From Nostoc sp. GT001 (GTDB lineage Bacteria; Cyanobacteriota; Cyanobacteriia; Cyanobacteriales; Nostocaceae), in contig NZ_JAUDRJ010000003.1 of assembly GCF_030382115.1 (NCBI RefSeq), positions 5,915,557 to 5,979,556 on the forward strand: 64,000 nt of DNA, read 5' to 3'. Under the pieces are notes generated by a model that worked only from the letters and a program-made list of their open reading frames with translations, searched no databases and was not told the DNA's origin. Of this stretch, positions 26,239-36,300 are shown piece after piece (position 1 is the stretch's first letter; each line of letters begins with the position of its first letter). The translations under genes and the position numbers were made by a program.

Positions 26239-26292
26239 GATTGTTTGATTTCAGTATCGCTGTATCTCATCGTCATTCATACTTCTCTCTGT

Positions 26293-26322
26293 AACCCCGG
26301 TTAGTTTCGCCGGGGTTTTTTG
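26293..26322 (+). terminator. Rho-independent terminator after psb34 copy 1
   Basis: AACCCCGG (26293-26300) pairs with CCGGGGTT (26310-26317) around a 9-base loop, followed by a run of T. Confidence 0.88.
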
Positions 26323-26403
26323 TGTTTTACGTATCCCAAACGGCAGTAGTATGCTGATAAGTCAGTTTTATAGTTACTATTAGTATTTTTTTGTCAAGTC
26401 ATG

Positions 26404-26432
26404 TTGACAGTTTGTAACAAAATTGTTATATT
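26404..26432 (+). promoter_or_regulatory. Sigma-70-type promoter of psb34 copy 2
   Basis: TTGACA (26404-26409), 17-bp spacer, TATATT (26427-26432). The -35 box is perfect here, whereas copy 1 has TTGACG, so copy 2 may be the stronger unit. Confidence 0.78.
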
Positions 26433-26471
26433 TATTTACATAAGATAACAAAACAAAGAAAAGAAAAAACT

Positions 26472-26642
26472 ATGTACACCACCACTAACGAAGACGGCAT
26501 TCTCAACAACTACGCAGCAGAACCCAAGATGTACTACGCTGAGTACCCAGCAATTTGGGAACAACGTAAATACGTTTTACAGGGTCTTTTTGCGACTTTA
26601 ATCGTCACCGCTTTAGTTTTGGTTGGTTTGAGTGTTAGCTAA
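26472..26642 (+). CDS. psb34: Psb34-like (Ssl1498 family) small thylakoid protein, copy 2
   Basis: Encodes the same 56 residues as the gene at 26068-26238, with only a few synonymous differences (for example CCTAAA versus CCCAAG). The single membrane helix and the YAEYPAIWEQRK segment are unchanged. It has its own promoter with a consensus -35 box and its own terminator, so dosage rather than new function is the likely benefit. Tandem small photosynthetic genes of this kind are often stress-induced; no specific regulator site is recognised. Confidence 0.85.
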   Translation: MYTTTNEDGILNNYAAEPKMYYAEYPAIWEQRKYVLQGLFATLIVTALVLVGLSVS

Positions 26643-26697
26643 GATTTTTTGATTTAGGTATCGCTGTATCTCATCGTTAATCTCACTTCTCGACTTT

Positions 26698-26726
26698 ACC
26701 TCGGCTAAATTAGCCGGGGTTTTTTG
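26698..26726 (+). terminator. Rho-independent terminator after psb34 copy 2
   Basis: ACCTCGGCTA pairs with TAGCCGGGGT around AAT (one T-G mismatch), followed by six T. It corresponds to the terminator of copy 1 but with a rebuilt stem, showing compensatory divergence. Confidence 0.85.
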
Positions 26727-26952
26727 TGTTTTATGTGTCCCAAACGGCGAGTGTATTATATTGTCAAACAAGTGCGTGAGCGAGTCTTCTCACAAAGGCA
26801 GACACCAAGCGCGACCAAGCATCACAGTTTTTTGCTGGTATCGCTCAAATCAATAACATATTTTCTCTGCATCTAGCTTTTTTTATTGCTCGGTCAGCAA
26901 CAAACCATTGGTCAGCCATAAAATGAAGACAAATCAATAAAAGGGGGTGTTT

Positions 26953-27679
26953 ATGGCAACCCAACTCGGTGAAGCTAAATCTTCAACAGAACTGGTAGTA
27001 TCTTGGGAAGCATTGCCCGCAGATTTTCACTTAAAGGATGAACCAGTGGAAAATACAGGTCAGCCACTATTGGCTGGTGCTTTGCGCGAAAGCCTTGAGA
27101 TAAGTGGTTTCATCCAACCGCAGATGTTGATAGCCTCAAATTTTGGACTTTGTGCGACGGTAAACGGACAATTTATTGCTAAAGCACCCGACTGGGTTTA
27201 TGTGCCATCGGTAAATCAGATTTTAGGAGAACGCAAAAGCTATACACCTAATTTAGATGGAGATATTCCAGCAATTGTGATGGAATTTCTATCTGACACT
27301 GAGGGTGGAGAATACTCTTTTAAACGAACCTATCCACCAGGAAAATGGTTTTTTTTACGAGCAGATTCTTCAAGTCCCAATTTACATAATTTTTGACCCA
27401 AAAGGTGGTTTATTAGAATTTTACCAACTCGAAAACAGGCGCTACGAGTTAAAGCAACCTGATGAAAATGGCCGTCATTGGATTGATTCAATGGGTTTAT
27501 TTCTGGGAACCTGGGAAGGAACAAAAGAAGCCAGAACTGGTTACTGGTTGCGCTGGTGGGATGAGGCAGGTAATTTGTTACTTTGGGCAGTGGAACAAAT
27601 TGAAGAGGAACGCCAGCAAAAAGAACGGCTAATTGCCTATTTACAATCTCAAGGTATCGATCCAATTAATTTGCCTTAG
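26953..27679 (+). pseudogene. Uma2 family protein interrupted at a T-run
   Basis: The first frame (from ATG 26953, RBS AAGGGGG) gives a Uma2/DUF820 N-terminal part (VSWEALPADFHLKDEPVEN, KAPDWVYVPSV, DIPAIVMEFLSDTEGGE, PPGKWFF). The rest of the protein continues in another frame (YEQILQVPIYIIFDPKGGLLEFYQL through the end at 27679). The switch falls in a run of eight T (27349-27356); seven T would restore TGG TTT TTT TAC GAG. The complete product would be about 241 residues, ending in the usual charged helix (EERQQKERLIAYLQSQGI). A homopolymer indel may reflect a real mutation, slippage during transcription or replication, or a sequencing error. PD-(D/E)XK residues are otherwise preserved. Confidence 0.8.
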
Positions 27680-27957
27680 CATATATGCATAGGTGTCCGC
27701 AGAATGAAACGAATTCTTCGCAGCCAGGCAGTGGTGAGCGAGTCAGTGATTTAGAAAACCTGATTACCCGTAATAGCTACAACCCTTATGCCTACTAAGG
27801 AGTGGGGCATCATGCAGAAATTCAATCACAGGTGAAAAAGCTAATTGCTGAGAAAAAAGCAAGAGAGAAAAAAATAAGCTTTTGCTGAATCAAAAGCCAG
27901 AATTATTCGTCACTTAAACTATCAATTCCCTACTTAATTTCTCCTGGAGGATGATTT

Positions 27958-28740
27958 ATGTCATCACAAATGTTGCGGTTGATAACTTTGGGCAGTCTTG
28001 GCTTATCTTTGTGTCTGGGCAATTCGGCAGCAATGGCGCAATATGATTCTACTGGCGATGGTGTAGTAGTACCAACAGTACCATCAGGTGGCACATCAGC
28101 ACCAGTCCCAATCGACACATCGACAGGTGTACCACCTTCACCCTCTGCTGATGGTACAACTCGGTTTACCTGTCAGACTTATAATGGACAGTATACTGTC
28201 ATGTACCAGCCACAAAGTCAACCAGGACAATTCTTTCCTTGGGCAGCACCTGCGGCTTTAGGTGGCGGTTGGGACGCACAAAAGCGTTGTACAGCAATTG
28301 CCAGTCGCTTGGAACTTTATCGTCCAGATGGTTTACAAGAACTTCAGACATCCGTAGAAAACAACGAAAATACTGTCTGCGTTACAACTGAAGCTAATCC
28401 AACCTGTAGAATTGTGCTGACAGTCCCCCGTGGAAAAGATCCTGTTGTTATTCGCAATAGCATTTTCCAAAACTTGACTACTGCTGACAGTGGACAACAG
28501 ACTATAGCCGTTAACACTTATGGCGATCGCAGTAGTGGAGGCAACGAATTATATAATTTAGGACGCACACTTCTAGGCGGTGGCAATAATCGGGTTAGTT
28601 CATCTAGAAGTGGGATTAATCTGAAACCTTTCCTCGATCGTCAAGATGGTGGTACTGGAAACAATTTGCGGAGTGGAGTAGCAATTCGTCGTCAGTCTCA
28701 ACCTAACGGTGTTCGTCTAAGCCCTGGTAAATTCCGGTAA
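27958..28740 (+). CDS. COP23 domain protein, exported
   Basis: A 260-residue cyanobacterial protein with a Sec signal peptide (residues 1 to about 27, cut near AMAQ), a Pro/Thr/Ser/Gly-rich low-complexity segment (28-65) and a COP23 domain. The domain starts with TRFTCQTYNGQYTVMYQP and includes FFPWAAPAALGGGWDAQKRCTAIASRLELYRPDGL and paired cysteines (about 70, 111, 142, 150). COP23 was first described as a circadian-oscillating membrane-associated protein in a unicellular cyanobacterium; its function is unknown. The C-terminus is Asn/Ser/Gly/Arg-rich. A Shine-Dalgarno (GGAGG, about 27945) precedes the ATG. It is monocistronic, with a terminator at 28804-28829. Confidence 0.85.
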   Translation: MSSQMLRLITLGSLGLSLCLGNSAAMAQYDSTGDGVVVPTVPSGGTSAPVPIDTSTGVPPSPSADGTTRFTCQTYNGQYTVMYQPQSQPGQFFPWAAPAALGGGWDAQKRCTAIASRLELYRPDGLQELQTSVENNENTVCVTTEANPTCRIVLTVPRGKDPVVIRNSIFQNLTTADSGQQTIAVNTYGDRSSGGNELYNLGRTLLGGGNNRVSSSRSGINLKPFLDRQDGGTGNNLRSGVAIRRQSQPNGVRLSPGKFR

Positions 28741-28803
28741 GCAAGAGTGGTTTTTAATACAAAATGACTTTCAAATAAAAAAATATCCAACTACTTATTG
28801 TGG

Positions 28804-28829
28804 GGCGGACATCTTGTCCGCCTTTTTTT
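28804..28829 (+). terminator. Rho-independent terminator after the COP23 gene
   Basis: GGCGGAC (28804-28810) pairs with GTCCGCC (28816-28822) around a 5-base loop, followed by seven T. Confidence 0.88.
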
Positions 28830-28905
28830 ATGGGCGTCAAATTGCTGCCTCCTGGACTTCTTCGAGATGTCGAGGATCTAAATCCAGCTGTATATTATTT
28901 ATTCT

Positions 28906-28935
28906 TTTAACCTTTTGCTAGCAGTTTCTTAACGT
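28906..28935 (+). promoter_or_regulatory. Candidate Pho box (two half-sites)
   Basis: TTTAACCT at 28906-28913 fits the cyanobacterial Pho-box octamer (PyTTAAPyPyT/A), and CTTAACGT at 28928-28935 fits at seven of eight positions. They are 22 bp apart, twice the 11-bp period of such boxes, but the octamer between them (28917-28924) does not match. The position is about 200 bp upstream of the nuclease gene. The rest of the 392-bp spacer (28741-29132) shows no coding content. Confidence 0.35.
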
Positions 28936-29132
28936 TGCTGAGATAACTTGAGGTTGTTAAATATGGATTAATATCAGTAAAATCCGTAAATTTTTTGACT
29001 ACAAAATAGTTTTTCTTGATAGTGATATTGCGATTGTCAATGTGACTAGATTATGTTTGCAAATTATTACTGAGCATCAGCTTTTCAGGCGATTTTCAAA
29101 CAATACAAAATAAATTGAAGGAGACGTTATTA

Positions 29133-32100
29133 ATGGCTTTGACACAAGGCGATATTGCGACCAACAATAACTCCAGCATTTTGCAGAAAGTTGGCAGCTT
29201 CACCAGTACTAATGGAGCCGAAATATCCGCCTTTGATTCAGGAAGCGATCGCTTATTTGTGGTTGCTAGCAGCATAGTTGAAATTTATAATGTCAGCAAT
29301 ACAGGGACGCTAACCTTAGCTGGTTCTTTGACAACAGGATTTACGCCTCCCGCAGGGACACAAGCTATTCCCAACAGCGTTGCGGTGAAAAATGGTATTG
29401 TCGCAGTCGCCTACGCCATTCAAAACACCAGCACAAACGCCCAACAGACAGGACAGGTGAGTTTTTACAATGCCGCCAATGGCAACTTTTTGAACTCGGT
29501 GGCGGTGGGTGCATTACCCGATATGCTCACCTTTACGCCCGATGGCACGAAGGTATTAGTAGCAAATGAGGGAGAACCCAACAGCTACGGGCAACCAAAT
29601 TCGGTAGATCCTGAAGGTTCAGTTAGCATTATTGATATTTCCGGTGGCGTGGCGAATGCAACCGTTGCCCAAGCCTCATTTACAAGCTTCAATAGCCAGA
29701 TCGCCACACTCAAAGCCGCAGGTGTACGGATTACTGGCCCCGGCTCGACGGTGGCACAAGACTTAGAACCAGAGTATATTGCTGTATCTCCAGACGGTCA
29801 AACTGCACGCATTACCTTGCAAGAAAATAATGCGATCGCTATTCTGGATATTGCCAGCGCCACCATCACCGATATTTTGCCCCTTGGTGCGAAGAATTAC
29901 AATCTCCCAGGTAACGGATTAGATGCTAGCGATCGCGATGGTAAGATCAATATTCAAAATTGGCCAGTATTTGGGTTATATCAACCCGATGCGATCGCTA
30001 GCTTCAGTGCCAACGGACAGACTTACTACATCACCGCCAACGAAGGAGATTCCCGCGACTACACTGGTTTTAGCGAGGAAATCCGGGTTGGCGCAGCCGG
30101 ATATGCTTTAGATCCAACTGTTTTCCCCAATGCGGCTACCCTGAAGCAAAACACCAACCTGGGGCGGTTAACCGTTACAAATGCCACAGGAGACACGGAC
30201 GGAGACGGAGATTTTGACCGCATCGAAGCATTTGGGGCGCGTTCCTTTTCGATTTGGGACGCAAGCGGTAATCAAATATTTGATAGTGGCGACCAATTTG
30301 AACAAATTACCGCGACCAAAGTACCAACTCTGTTTAACTCAGATGGTGCGGCTGATACATTTGACACCCGCAGCGATAATAAAGGGCCTGAACCCGAAGG
30401 CGTGGTAGTTGGAGTTATCAACAACCGCACCTATGCTTTTATTGGTTTAGAACGCACTGGCGATGTCATTGTCTACGAAGTGACAAATCCCAACAAGCCA
30501 AGCTTTGTTCAATATATTAACCCTCCTGAAGATACTGCGATCGAAGGATTAACCTTTGTCTCGGCGGCTGATAGTCCCACAGGCAAGCCTTTGTTAGTTA
30601 CTACGGCCGAAGTCAGTAAGACGGTTGCGGTGTTTGAAATAACTCCATCCGTTCGGATTAGCGACATTCAGGGAACGGCACATATCTCATCCTTTAGAAA
30701 TCAGACTGTCAGCAATGTAGCGGGAATTGTCACAGTGAAAGCAAGTAACGGTTTTTACTTGCAAGACCCCACTCCAGACAACGACAATCGCACTTCTGAA
30801 GGTATTTTCGTCTTCACATCATCAGCGCCAACCGTATCCGTCGGCGATTCGGTATTAGTCAGTGGAACAGTTACAGAGTTTCGTCCTGGCAACGATGCCA
30901 ATAATTTAACTAAAACGCAAATTACCACTCCCACAATTGTTACCGTTTCTAGTGGCAATGATCTACCCACTGCTACAATCCTAGGTAATGGTGGCAGAAC
31001 AATCCCGACAACGGTAATCGATAACGACACGATCGCTAATATTGAAACTGGAACAACCACCTTCGATCCTGCTCAGGATGGCATTGACTTTTATGAAAGC
31101 TTAGAAGGAATGCTGGTACAGGTTAATAACCCAATTACCACTTCACCCACTGCAAACTTTGGCACATCAGAGGAAATTTGGGTATTAGCAGACAATGGCG
31201 CAAATGCGACGGGTAGAACGGTTCGCGGTGGGAGCCTGATTAGTGCTTCAGACTTCAATCCTGAACGGATTCAGATAGATGATCTGAACAATTCCTTAGT
31301 GTTACCTGAAGTTAATGTTGGTACGCAACTTAGCACTATTGTTGGTGTCGTTGACTACAGCTTTAACAACTATGAAGTTTTAGTATCGGCTGCTCCCACA
31401 GTAGTACAGAACAGTAACATTCAAAAAGAAGTCACTAACCTAACTCCCAGCACCAACCAACTGACGATCGCTACTTACAACGTCGAAAATCTCGATCCAA
31501 GTGACGATCAAACCAAGTTTAACAACCTAGCTAATCGCATTGTTAATAATCTCAAATCACCAGATATCATTAGTCTCGAAGAAATTCAGGACAATAACGG
31601 TGCAACAAATGATAACGTCGTTGATGCCAGCACTACCTTCCAAAAGTTAATTGATACAATTACTGCTGCTGGTGGCCCCACGTATCAATATCGCCAAATT
31701 AACCCAGTAGACGATACGAACGGCGGTGAACCTGGTGGAAATATCCGGGTGGGTTTCTTATTTAATCCCAATCGTGTCAACTTTGTAGATCGCCCTGGCG
31801 GTACTTCCACCACCAACACCACAGTTACCAATGTTTCTGGTGTTCCTACAGTTTCTAATAGTCCTGGTTTAATCAACCCTACCAACTCCGCCTTTACCAG
31901 CAGTCGTAAGCCGTTAGTTGGTGAATTTACTTTCAACGGTGAAACTGTTTATGTAATTGGCAACCACTTTAATTCTAAAGGTGGCGACCAACCATTATTT
32001 GGGCCGAATCAACCACCAACTCTCAGTAGTGAAACCCAGCGCCAGCAACAAGCTACCCTGGTGAAAAACTTTGTCGAGTCTATTTTAGCGATCGCTCCCA

Positions 32101-33227
32101 ATGCCAATGTCGTAGTGGCGGGTGACTTAAATGACTTTGAATTTTCCAACCCCGTCAGCACCCTAGAAAGCGCCGGGCTGACTTCCTTAATTGAAACTCT
32201 GCCGCAAAATGAGCGTTACACCTACAATTTTGAAGGTAACGCCCAAACCCTTGACCACGTTTTAGTTAGCAACAACTTGCTCAACAAGCTGGATGGTTAT
32301 GATGTAGTTCACATCAACTCAGAGTTTGCCGATCAGGATAGCGATCATGACCCTAGCGTAGCTCGGTTTAATCTCCCTAAAAATAATGCTCCCACGGTAG
32401 TACAGCCGATTGACGACCAAATCATTTCTACTAATAAAGCTTTTTCTTTCAATATCAGTAACAAATTTGCTGATGTAGATCCAGGTGACACCCTGACTTA
32501 CAGTGCTACAGGTTTACCCACTGGTTCTAGTATCATTGCCAACACAGGTGTGATATCCGGCACTATCTCCCAAATCGGCATTTTCGCAGTTACAGTTACC
32601 GCTGCTGATGCTAAAGGCGCTAATGTTAGCGATACCTTTGACTTGACTGTTGCCAATAACAAGGCGACATCTGGCAACGACATCATCTTTGTCAGCGAAC
32701 TTACTGGTTTGAACAAATACATAGTCAATGCTCTTGCAGGGAGCGATCGCGTCATCGGCACTAATACCAGTGAATTAATCGACGGTGGAACAGGCAATGA
32801 TTACCTGGATGGTAAGGGAGGCATAGATGTACTCCTTGGTGGTGATGGCAATGACACAATCTTAGGTGCACTTGGCAGTGACGGACTTTCTGGGGGCAAT
32901 GGCAATGACCGCTTGATTGGTTGGGGCGGTGGCACAAACGAAATTGACCTCCTCAACGGTGAACAAGGTACGGATACTTACGTTTTAGGTGATGCCACTT
33001 CAGTTTTCTATACCAGTTCTCGCAACAATGATTATGCCGAGATTCTCAACTTTCAAGCAAACGATCTAATTCAGCTTCAGGGAGTTGCTAACAATTACTC
33101 ACTAGGGTCAGTGAGATCGGCTGTAGGTATTTTCACCAACAATGGAACGGAATTGATTGCTGTTGTAGAAAACGGGTTAAACCGCAATACAAATTTGGCA
33201 ACAGATACTCGTTTCGTCTTTATTTAA
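29133..33227 (+). CDS. Giant extracellular nuclease with RTX-type C-terminus (ExeM/NucH-like)
   Basis: 1364 residues from ATG 29133 (AAGGAG 10 bp upstream). Domains in order: a choice-of-anchor-I beta-propeller (about 15-500; PDMLTFTPDGTKVLVANEGEPNSYG, TANEGDSRDY, GPEPEGV); a nuclease-associated OB-like region (about 505-760; SNVAGIVTVKASNGFYLQDP); an endonuclease/exonuclease/phosphatase domain (about 775-1085) with catalytic blocks ATYNVENL, SLEEIQD, GNHFNSKGG, VAGDLND, TLDHVLVS and DSDHDPS; a putative Ig-like domain (about 1090-1180); and RTX calcium-binding nonapeptides (GGTGNDYLDG, GGDGNDTIL, GGNGNDRLIG, about 1205-1270). There is no signal peptide, so type I secretion is likely. It would degrade environmental DNA to release phosphate. 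It is followed by two more phosphorus-acquisition genes on the same strand. Confidence 0.88.
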   Translation: MALTQGDIATNNNSSILQKVGSFTSTNGAEISAFDSGSDRLFVVASSIVEIYNVSNTGTLTLAGSLTTGFTPPAGTQAIPNSVAVKNGIVAVAYAIQNTSTNAQQTGQVSFYNAANGNFLNSVAVGALPDMLTFTPDGTKVLVANEGEPNSYGQPNSVDPEGSVSIIDISGGVANATVAQASFTSFNSQIATLKAAGVRITGPGSTVAQDLEPEYIAVSPDGQTARITLQENNAIAILDIASATITDILPLGAKNYNLPGNGLDASDRDGKINIQNWPVFGLYQPDAIASFSANGQTYYITANEGDSRDYTGFSEEIRVGAAGYALDPTVFPNAATLKQNTNLGRLTVTNATGDTDGDGDFDRIEAFGARSFSIWDASGNQIFDSGDQFEQITATKVPTLFNSDGAADTFDTRSDNKGPEPEGVVVGVINNRTYAFIGLERTGDVIVYEVTNPNKPSFVQYINPPEDTAIEGLTFVSAADSPTGKPLLVTTAEVSKTVAVFEITPSVRISDIQGTAHISSFRNQTVSNVAGIVTVKASNGFYLQDPTPDNDNRTSEGIFVFTSSAPTVSVGDSVLVSGTVTEFRPGNDANNLTKTQITTPTIVTVSSGNDLPTATILGNGGRTIPTTVIDNDTIANIETGTTTFDPAQDGIDFYESLEGMLVQVNNPITTSPTANFGTSEEIWVLADNGANATGRTVRGGSLISASDFNPERIQIDDLNNSLVLPEVNVGTQLSTIVGVVDYSFNNYEVLVSAAPTVVQNSNIQKEVTNLTPSTNQLTIATYNVENLDPSDDQTKFNNLANRIVNNLKSPDIISLEEIQDNNGATNDNVVDASTTFQKLIDTITAAGGPTYQYRQINPVDDTNGGEPGGNIRVGFLFNPNRVNFVDRPGGTSTTNTTVTNVSGVPTVSNSPGLINPTNSAFTSSRKPLVGEFTFNGETVYVIGNHFNSKGGDQPLFGPNQPPTLSSETQRQQQATLVKNFVESILAIAPNANVVVAGDLNDFEFSNPVSTLESAGLTSLIETLPQNERYTYNFEGNAQTLDHVLVSNNLLNKLDGYDVVHINSEFADQDSDHDPSVARFNLPKNNAPTVVQPIDDQIISTNKAFSFNISNKFADVDPGDTLTYSATGLPTGSSIIANTGVISGTISQIGIFAVTVTAADAKGANVSDTFDLTVANNKATSGNDIIFVSELTGLNKYIVNALAGSDRVIGTNTSELIDGGTGNDYLDGKGGIDVLLGGDGNDTILGALGSDGLSGGNGNDRLIGWGGGTNEIDLLNGEQGTDTYVLGDATSVFYTSSRNNDYAEILNFQANDLIQLQGVANNYSLGSVRSAVGIFTNNGTELIAVVENGLNRNTNLATDTRFVFI

Positions 33228-33336
33228 CGCAGATTTAATCGAACTCCGACAACTCTTGTGTACTCTGCGCCTCTGCGGTTCCCTATTCCCAATGTTCAAA
33301 GCAGTCTCATGTCTAGAATCTATCTCAGAATTAAAC

Positions 33337-36300
33337 ATGGTAACTACTAATACAATTCGCTTTTCTCAGTTCAACGCTTCTTTGAATCGTAATGCCGAAG
33401 GTCAGTTAGTCAGCGATTTGTCTACTCCTGACAATGCTCAAGCAAAGGCAGTTGCAGAAATTATCCAGCGTAATAACCCGGATGTATTGCTAATTAACGA
33501 GTTTGACTACTCCCCGGAGGCAGTTCAACTATTCCGGCAAAATTATCTAGCCGTCAGCCAGAATGGTACAACACCCGTTGACTACCCTTACTTTTACATC
33601 GCTCCTTCCAATACGGGTATTGCCTCTGGGTTTGACTTAAACAACAACGGCACAGTAGTTACAACCACAGGCGCAACCGGATACGGCGATGATGCTTTCG
33701 GATTCGGGAATTTCCCTGGTCAATACGGGATGTTGCTATTGTCCAAATATCCCATTGACACAGCCAACATCCGCACCTTTCAAAATTTTCTCTGGAAGGA
33801 TATGCCCAATGCTTTGCTTCCTGACGATCCGACAACACCACAGCCAAATGATTGTTATTCTCAGGAGGAATTGGCAGTTCTACGCCTTTCTTCTAAAAGT
33901 CACTGGGATGTACCCATCCAGGTAAACGGCGAGATAATTCACATCCTCGCCAGCCACCCCACACCCCCAACTTTTGATGGCGCGGAAGACCGTAACGGTA
34001 AGCGCAACCATGACGAGATCCGGTTTTGGGCAGACTATATTACTCCTGGTAATGGTAATTACATTTACGATGATGAGGGTAAAACTGGCGGTATTGCTGC
34101 TGGATCGAGCTTTGTGATTGTGGGCGACCAAAATGCAGATCCGTTGGATGGTGATAGTTTTGACAACGCTATTCGCCAACTGTTGCAAAATCCCAATATC
34201 AATACTAATGTCATCCCTACCAGTCTGGGTGCGCTCCAACAAGCAGACTTACAAACTGGTGCAAACGCTAGCCAAAAGGGTAATCCTAGTTTTGACACCG
34301 CAGACTTTGCTGATAACACTCCCGGAAACCTGCGGACTGACTATGTGCTACCCTCGGCTGATTTGACAATTGCCAACTCAGGAGTATTTTGGCCTCTGAA
34401 TACTGATTCGACGTTTCCCTTGGTAGGTACTTTTCCCTTCCCCAGTTCTGACCATCGTTTAGTATTTGCAGATGTGCAAACCGGAGCAATGGAACCAGGT
34501 AAAACCATTCCCAATGTAAGATTTGTGGGACAGAGTACTTTTGCCACAGGGTTTATTCCTGCTGGCACGGCGGGAACTGTGAATGGAACACCGACTCCAT
34601 TAGGGGGACTTTCTGGTGTCACATACGATGCAGTTAACAACCGCTACTATGCAATCTCAGACGATCGCTCGCAATTTAGCCCCGCCCGCTTCTATACTTT
34701 CACTGCTGATACTGAGGTGGCTTTTACCAATGTCACACCTCTGAAAGATAGTAATGGCAACTTATTTGCAACATTTAGCGTTGACCCAGAAGGCATTGCT
34801 TTAACTAACAATGGTACTGTTTTCATATCTTCTGAAGGTGAAGTTAATCCTGGTGCAGGTCGAGTTAGCGATCCCTTTATTAAGGAATTTTCCCTGACAA
34901 CAGGGCAAGAAATAGGATCGCTATTTGTCCCCAGCAAATTCCTACCAGTAGTTGAAGATACCAACAGCAACGGTATTATCGATGCAGGTGACACGCAGAC
35001 ATCAGGTGTTTACAATAACTTAGCCTTTGAAAGCCTCACCATCACACCTGACCAGAAAACCCTATTCACTGCCACTGAAAACGCGCTTTCCCAAGATGGA
35101 TTAAGGGCTTCGCTCAGTAGTGGCAGCCCTTCCCGAATTCTGCAATACAATCTGGTTAGCGGACAACCAGAAAAAGAATACCTCTACATTACGGATGCGA
35201 TTTCCGAAGCGCCCAACCCTAGCACAGGCTTTGCTGACAATGGTTTGACAGATTTATTAGCAATAGATAATCGTGGGACATTACTAGCGTTAGAACGTTC
35301 CTTTGCACAAGGTGTAGGTAACACGATCAAAATCTACGAAGTTTCTTTGCAAGGTGCAACAGATATTAGCTTCTACGATTCTCTCAATAATTTGAGTACT
35401 GAACAATTAGCTACTATCAAACCCGCTCAAAAACGTCTGCTGTTGAATTTAAATGACTTAAACTTACCTAACGGTACAGATAACATTGAGGGTATTACCT
35501 TTGGCCCCAAACTAGCAGATGGTAGCCAGTCGATTGTGCTGGTGAGTGATAACAACTTTAACCAAAGCCAATTTACCCAAATCCTGACTTTGGATGCAGA
35601 CTTAGTTCCAACTGCTGCACCCACACTAGAAACCCGTCCCGATTTGTTGGACGATGAAACACTCCCAGTAGATCAACGTGCCGATGCTGATGATCCTGCG
35701 ATCTATGTTAATGCCACAAATTCTGCCGATAGTCTAGTATTAACTTCAGTCAAAAATGCTGGATTGCGGGTTTATGACTTGTCTGGTAATTTGTTACAAG
35801 CAGTTAATCCTGGTGGTATTCGCTACAACAATATTGATCTGCAATACAGTTTTAAATTAGGCAATCAATCGGTTGATATTGCCGTAGCTAGCGATCGCAA
35901 CAACGACAAACTAGCAATCTTCAAAATTAACCCCAATCCTTCCACCCCCGGACAATACCTGGAAAATATCACCGATAGCAATATTGGTACTATCTTCCAA
36001 GCAGCACCTTTTGCAGAACCTTATTCCTCATCTTCCCGGAGTGCTTACGGGCTTACTTTATACCGAAGCCCCATCACCAATGATTACTATGTCTTTACCA
36101 GTCGCCGAGAAACTGGAGATGTGGCTCAGTTTAAACTGATTGACCAAGGTAATGGCAAAATTGGGGCTGAACGTGTGCGGGAATTCACTGTACCGACAAT
36201 TGAGGGACGCGATCCTCAAACTGAGGGTATGGTGGTAGACCAAGAAACTGGCTTCCTCTACATCGGCCAGGAAAATGTCGGTATTTGGAAGTTCCAAGCA

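Larger units (their letters stand above)
25985..26757 (+). repeat. Tandem duplication of a psb34-like transcription unit
   Basis: Two copies of a promoter-gene-terminator unit lie 404 bp apart (about 25985-26353 and 26389-26757). The coding parts are almost identical in DNA and identical in protein, while the promoter, leader and terminator have diverged by scattered substitutions. The gradient suggests purifying selection or gene conversion over the coding part. Confidence 0.9.

Noticed and set aside
27685..27801. 38-codon ORF and a following in-frame stretch (to about 27890) between the Uma2 and COP23 genes
   Set aside because: The frame continues past a stop with lysine-rich sequence and might be a decayed gene, but there is no family similarity or start signal to support it.
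33256..33336. 27-residue N-terminal extension of the nuclease-phytase protein from GTG 33256
   Set aside because: The DNA is a known-looking intergenic repeat (CTCTGCGCCTCTGCGG) and the ATG at 33337 starts the conserved domain immediately.
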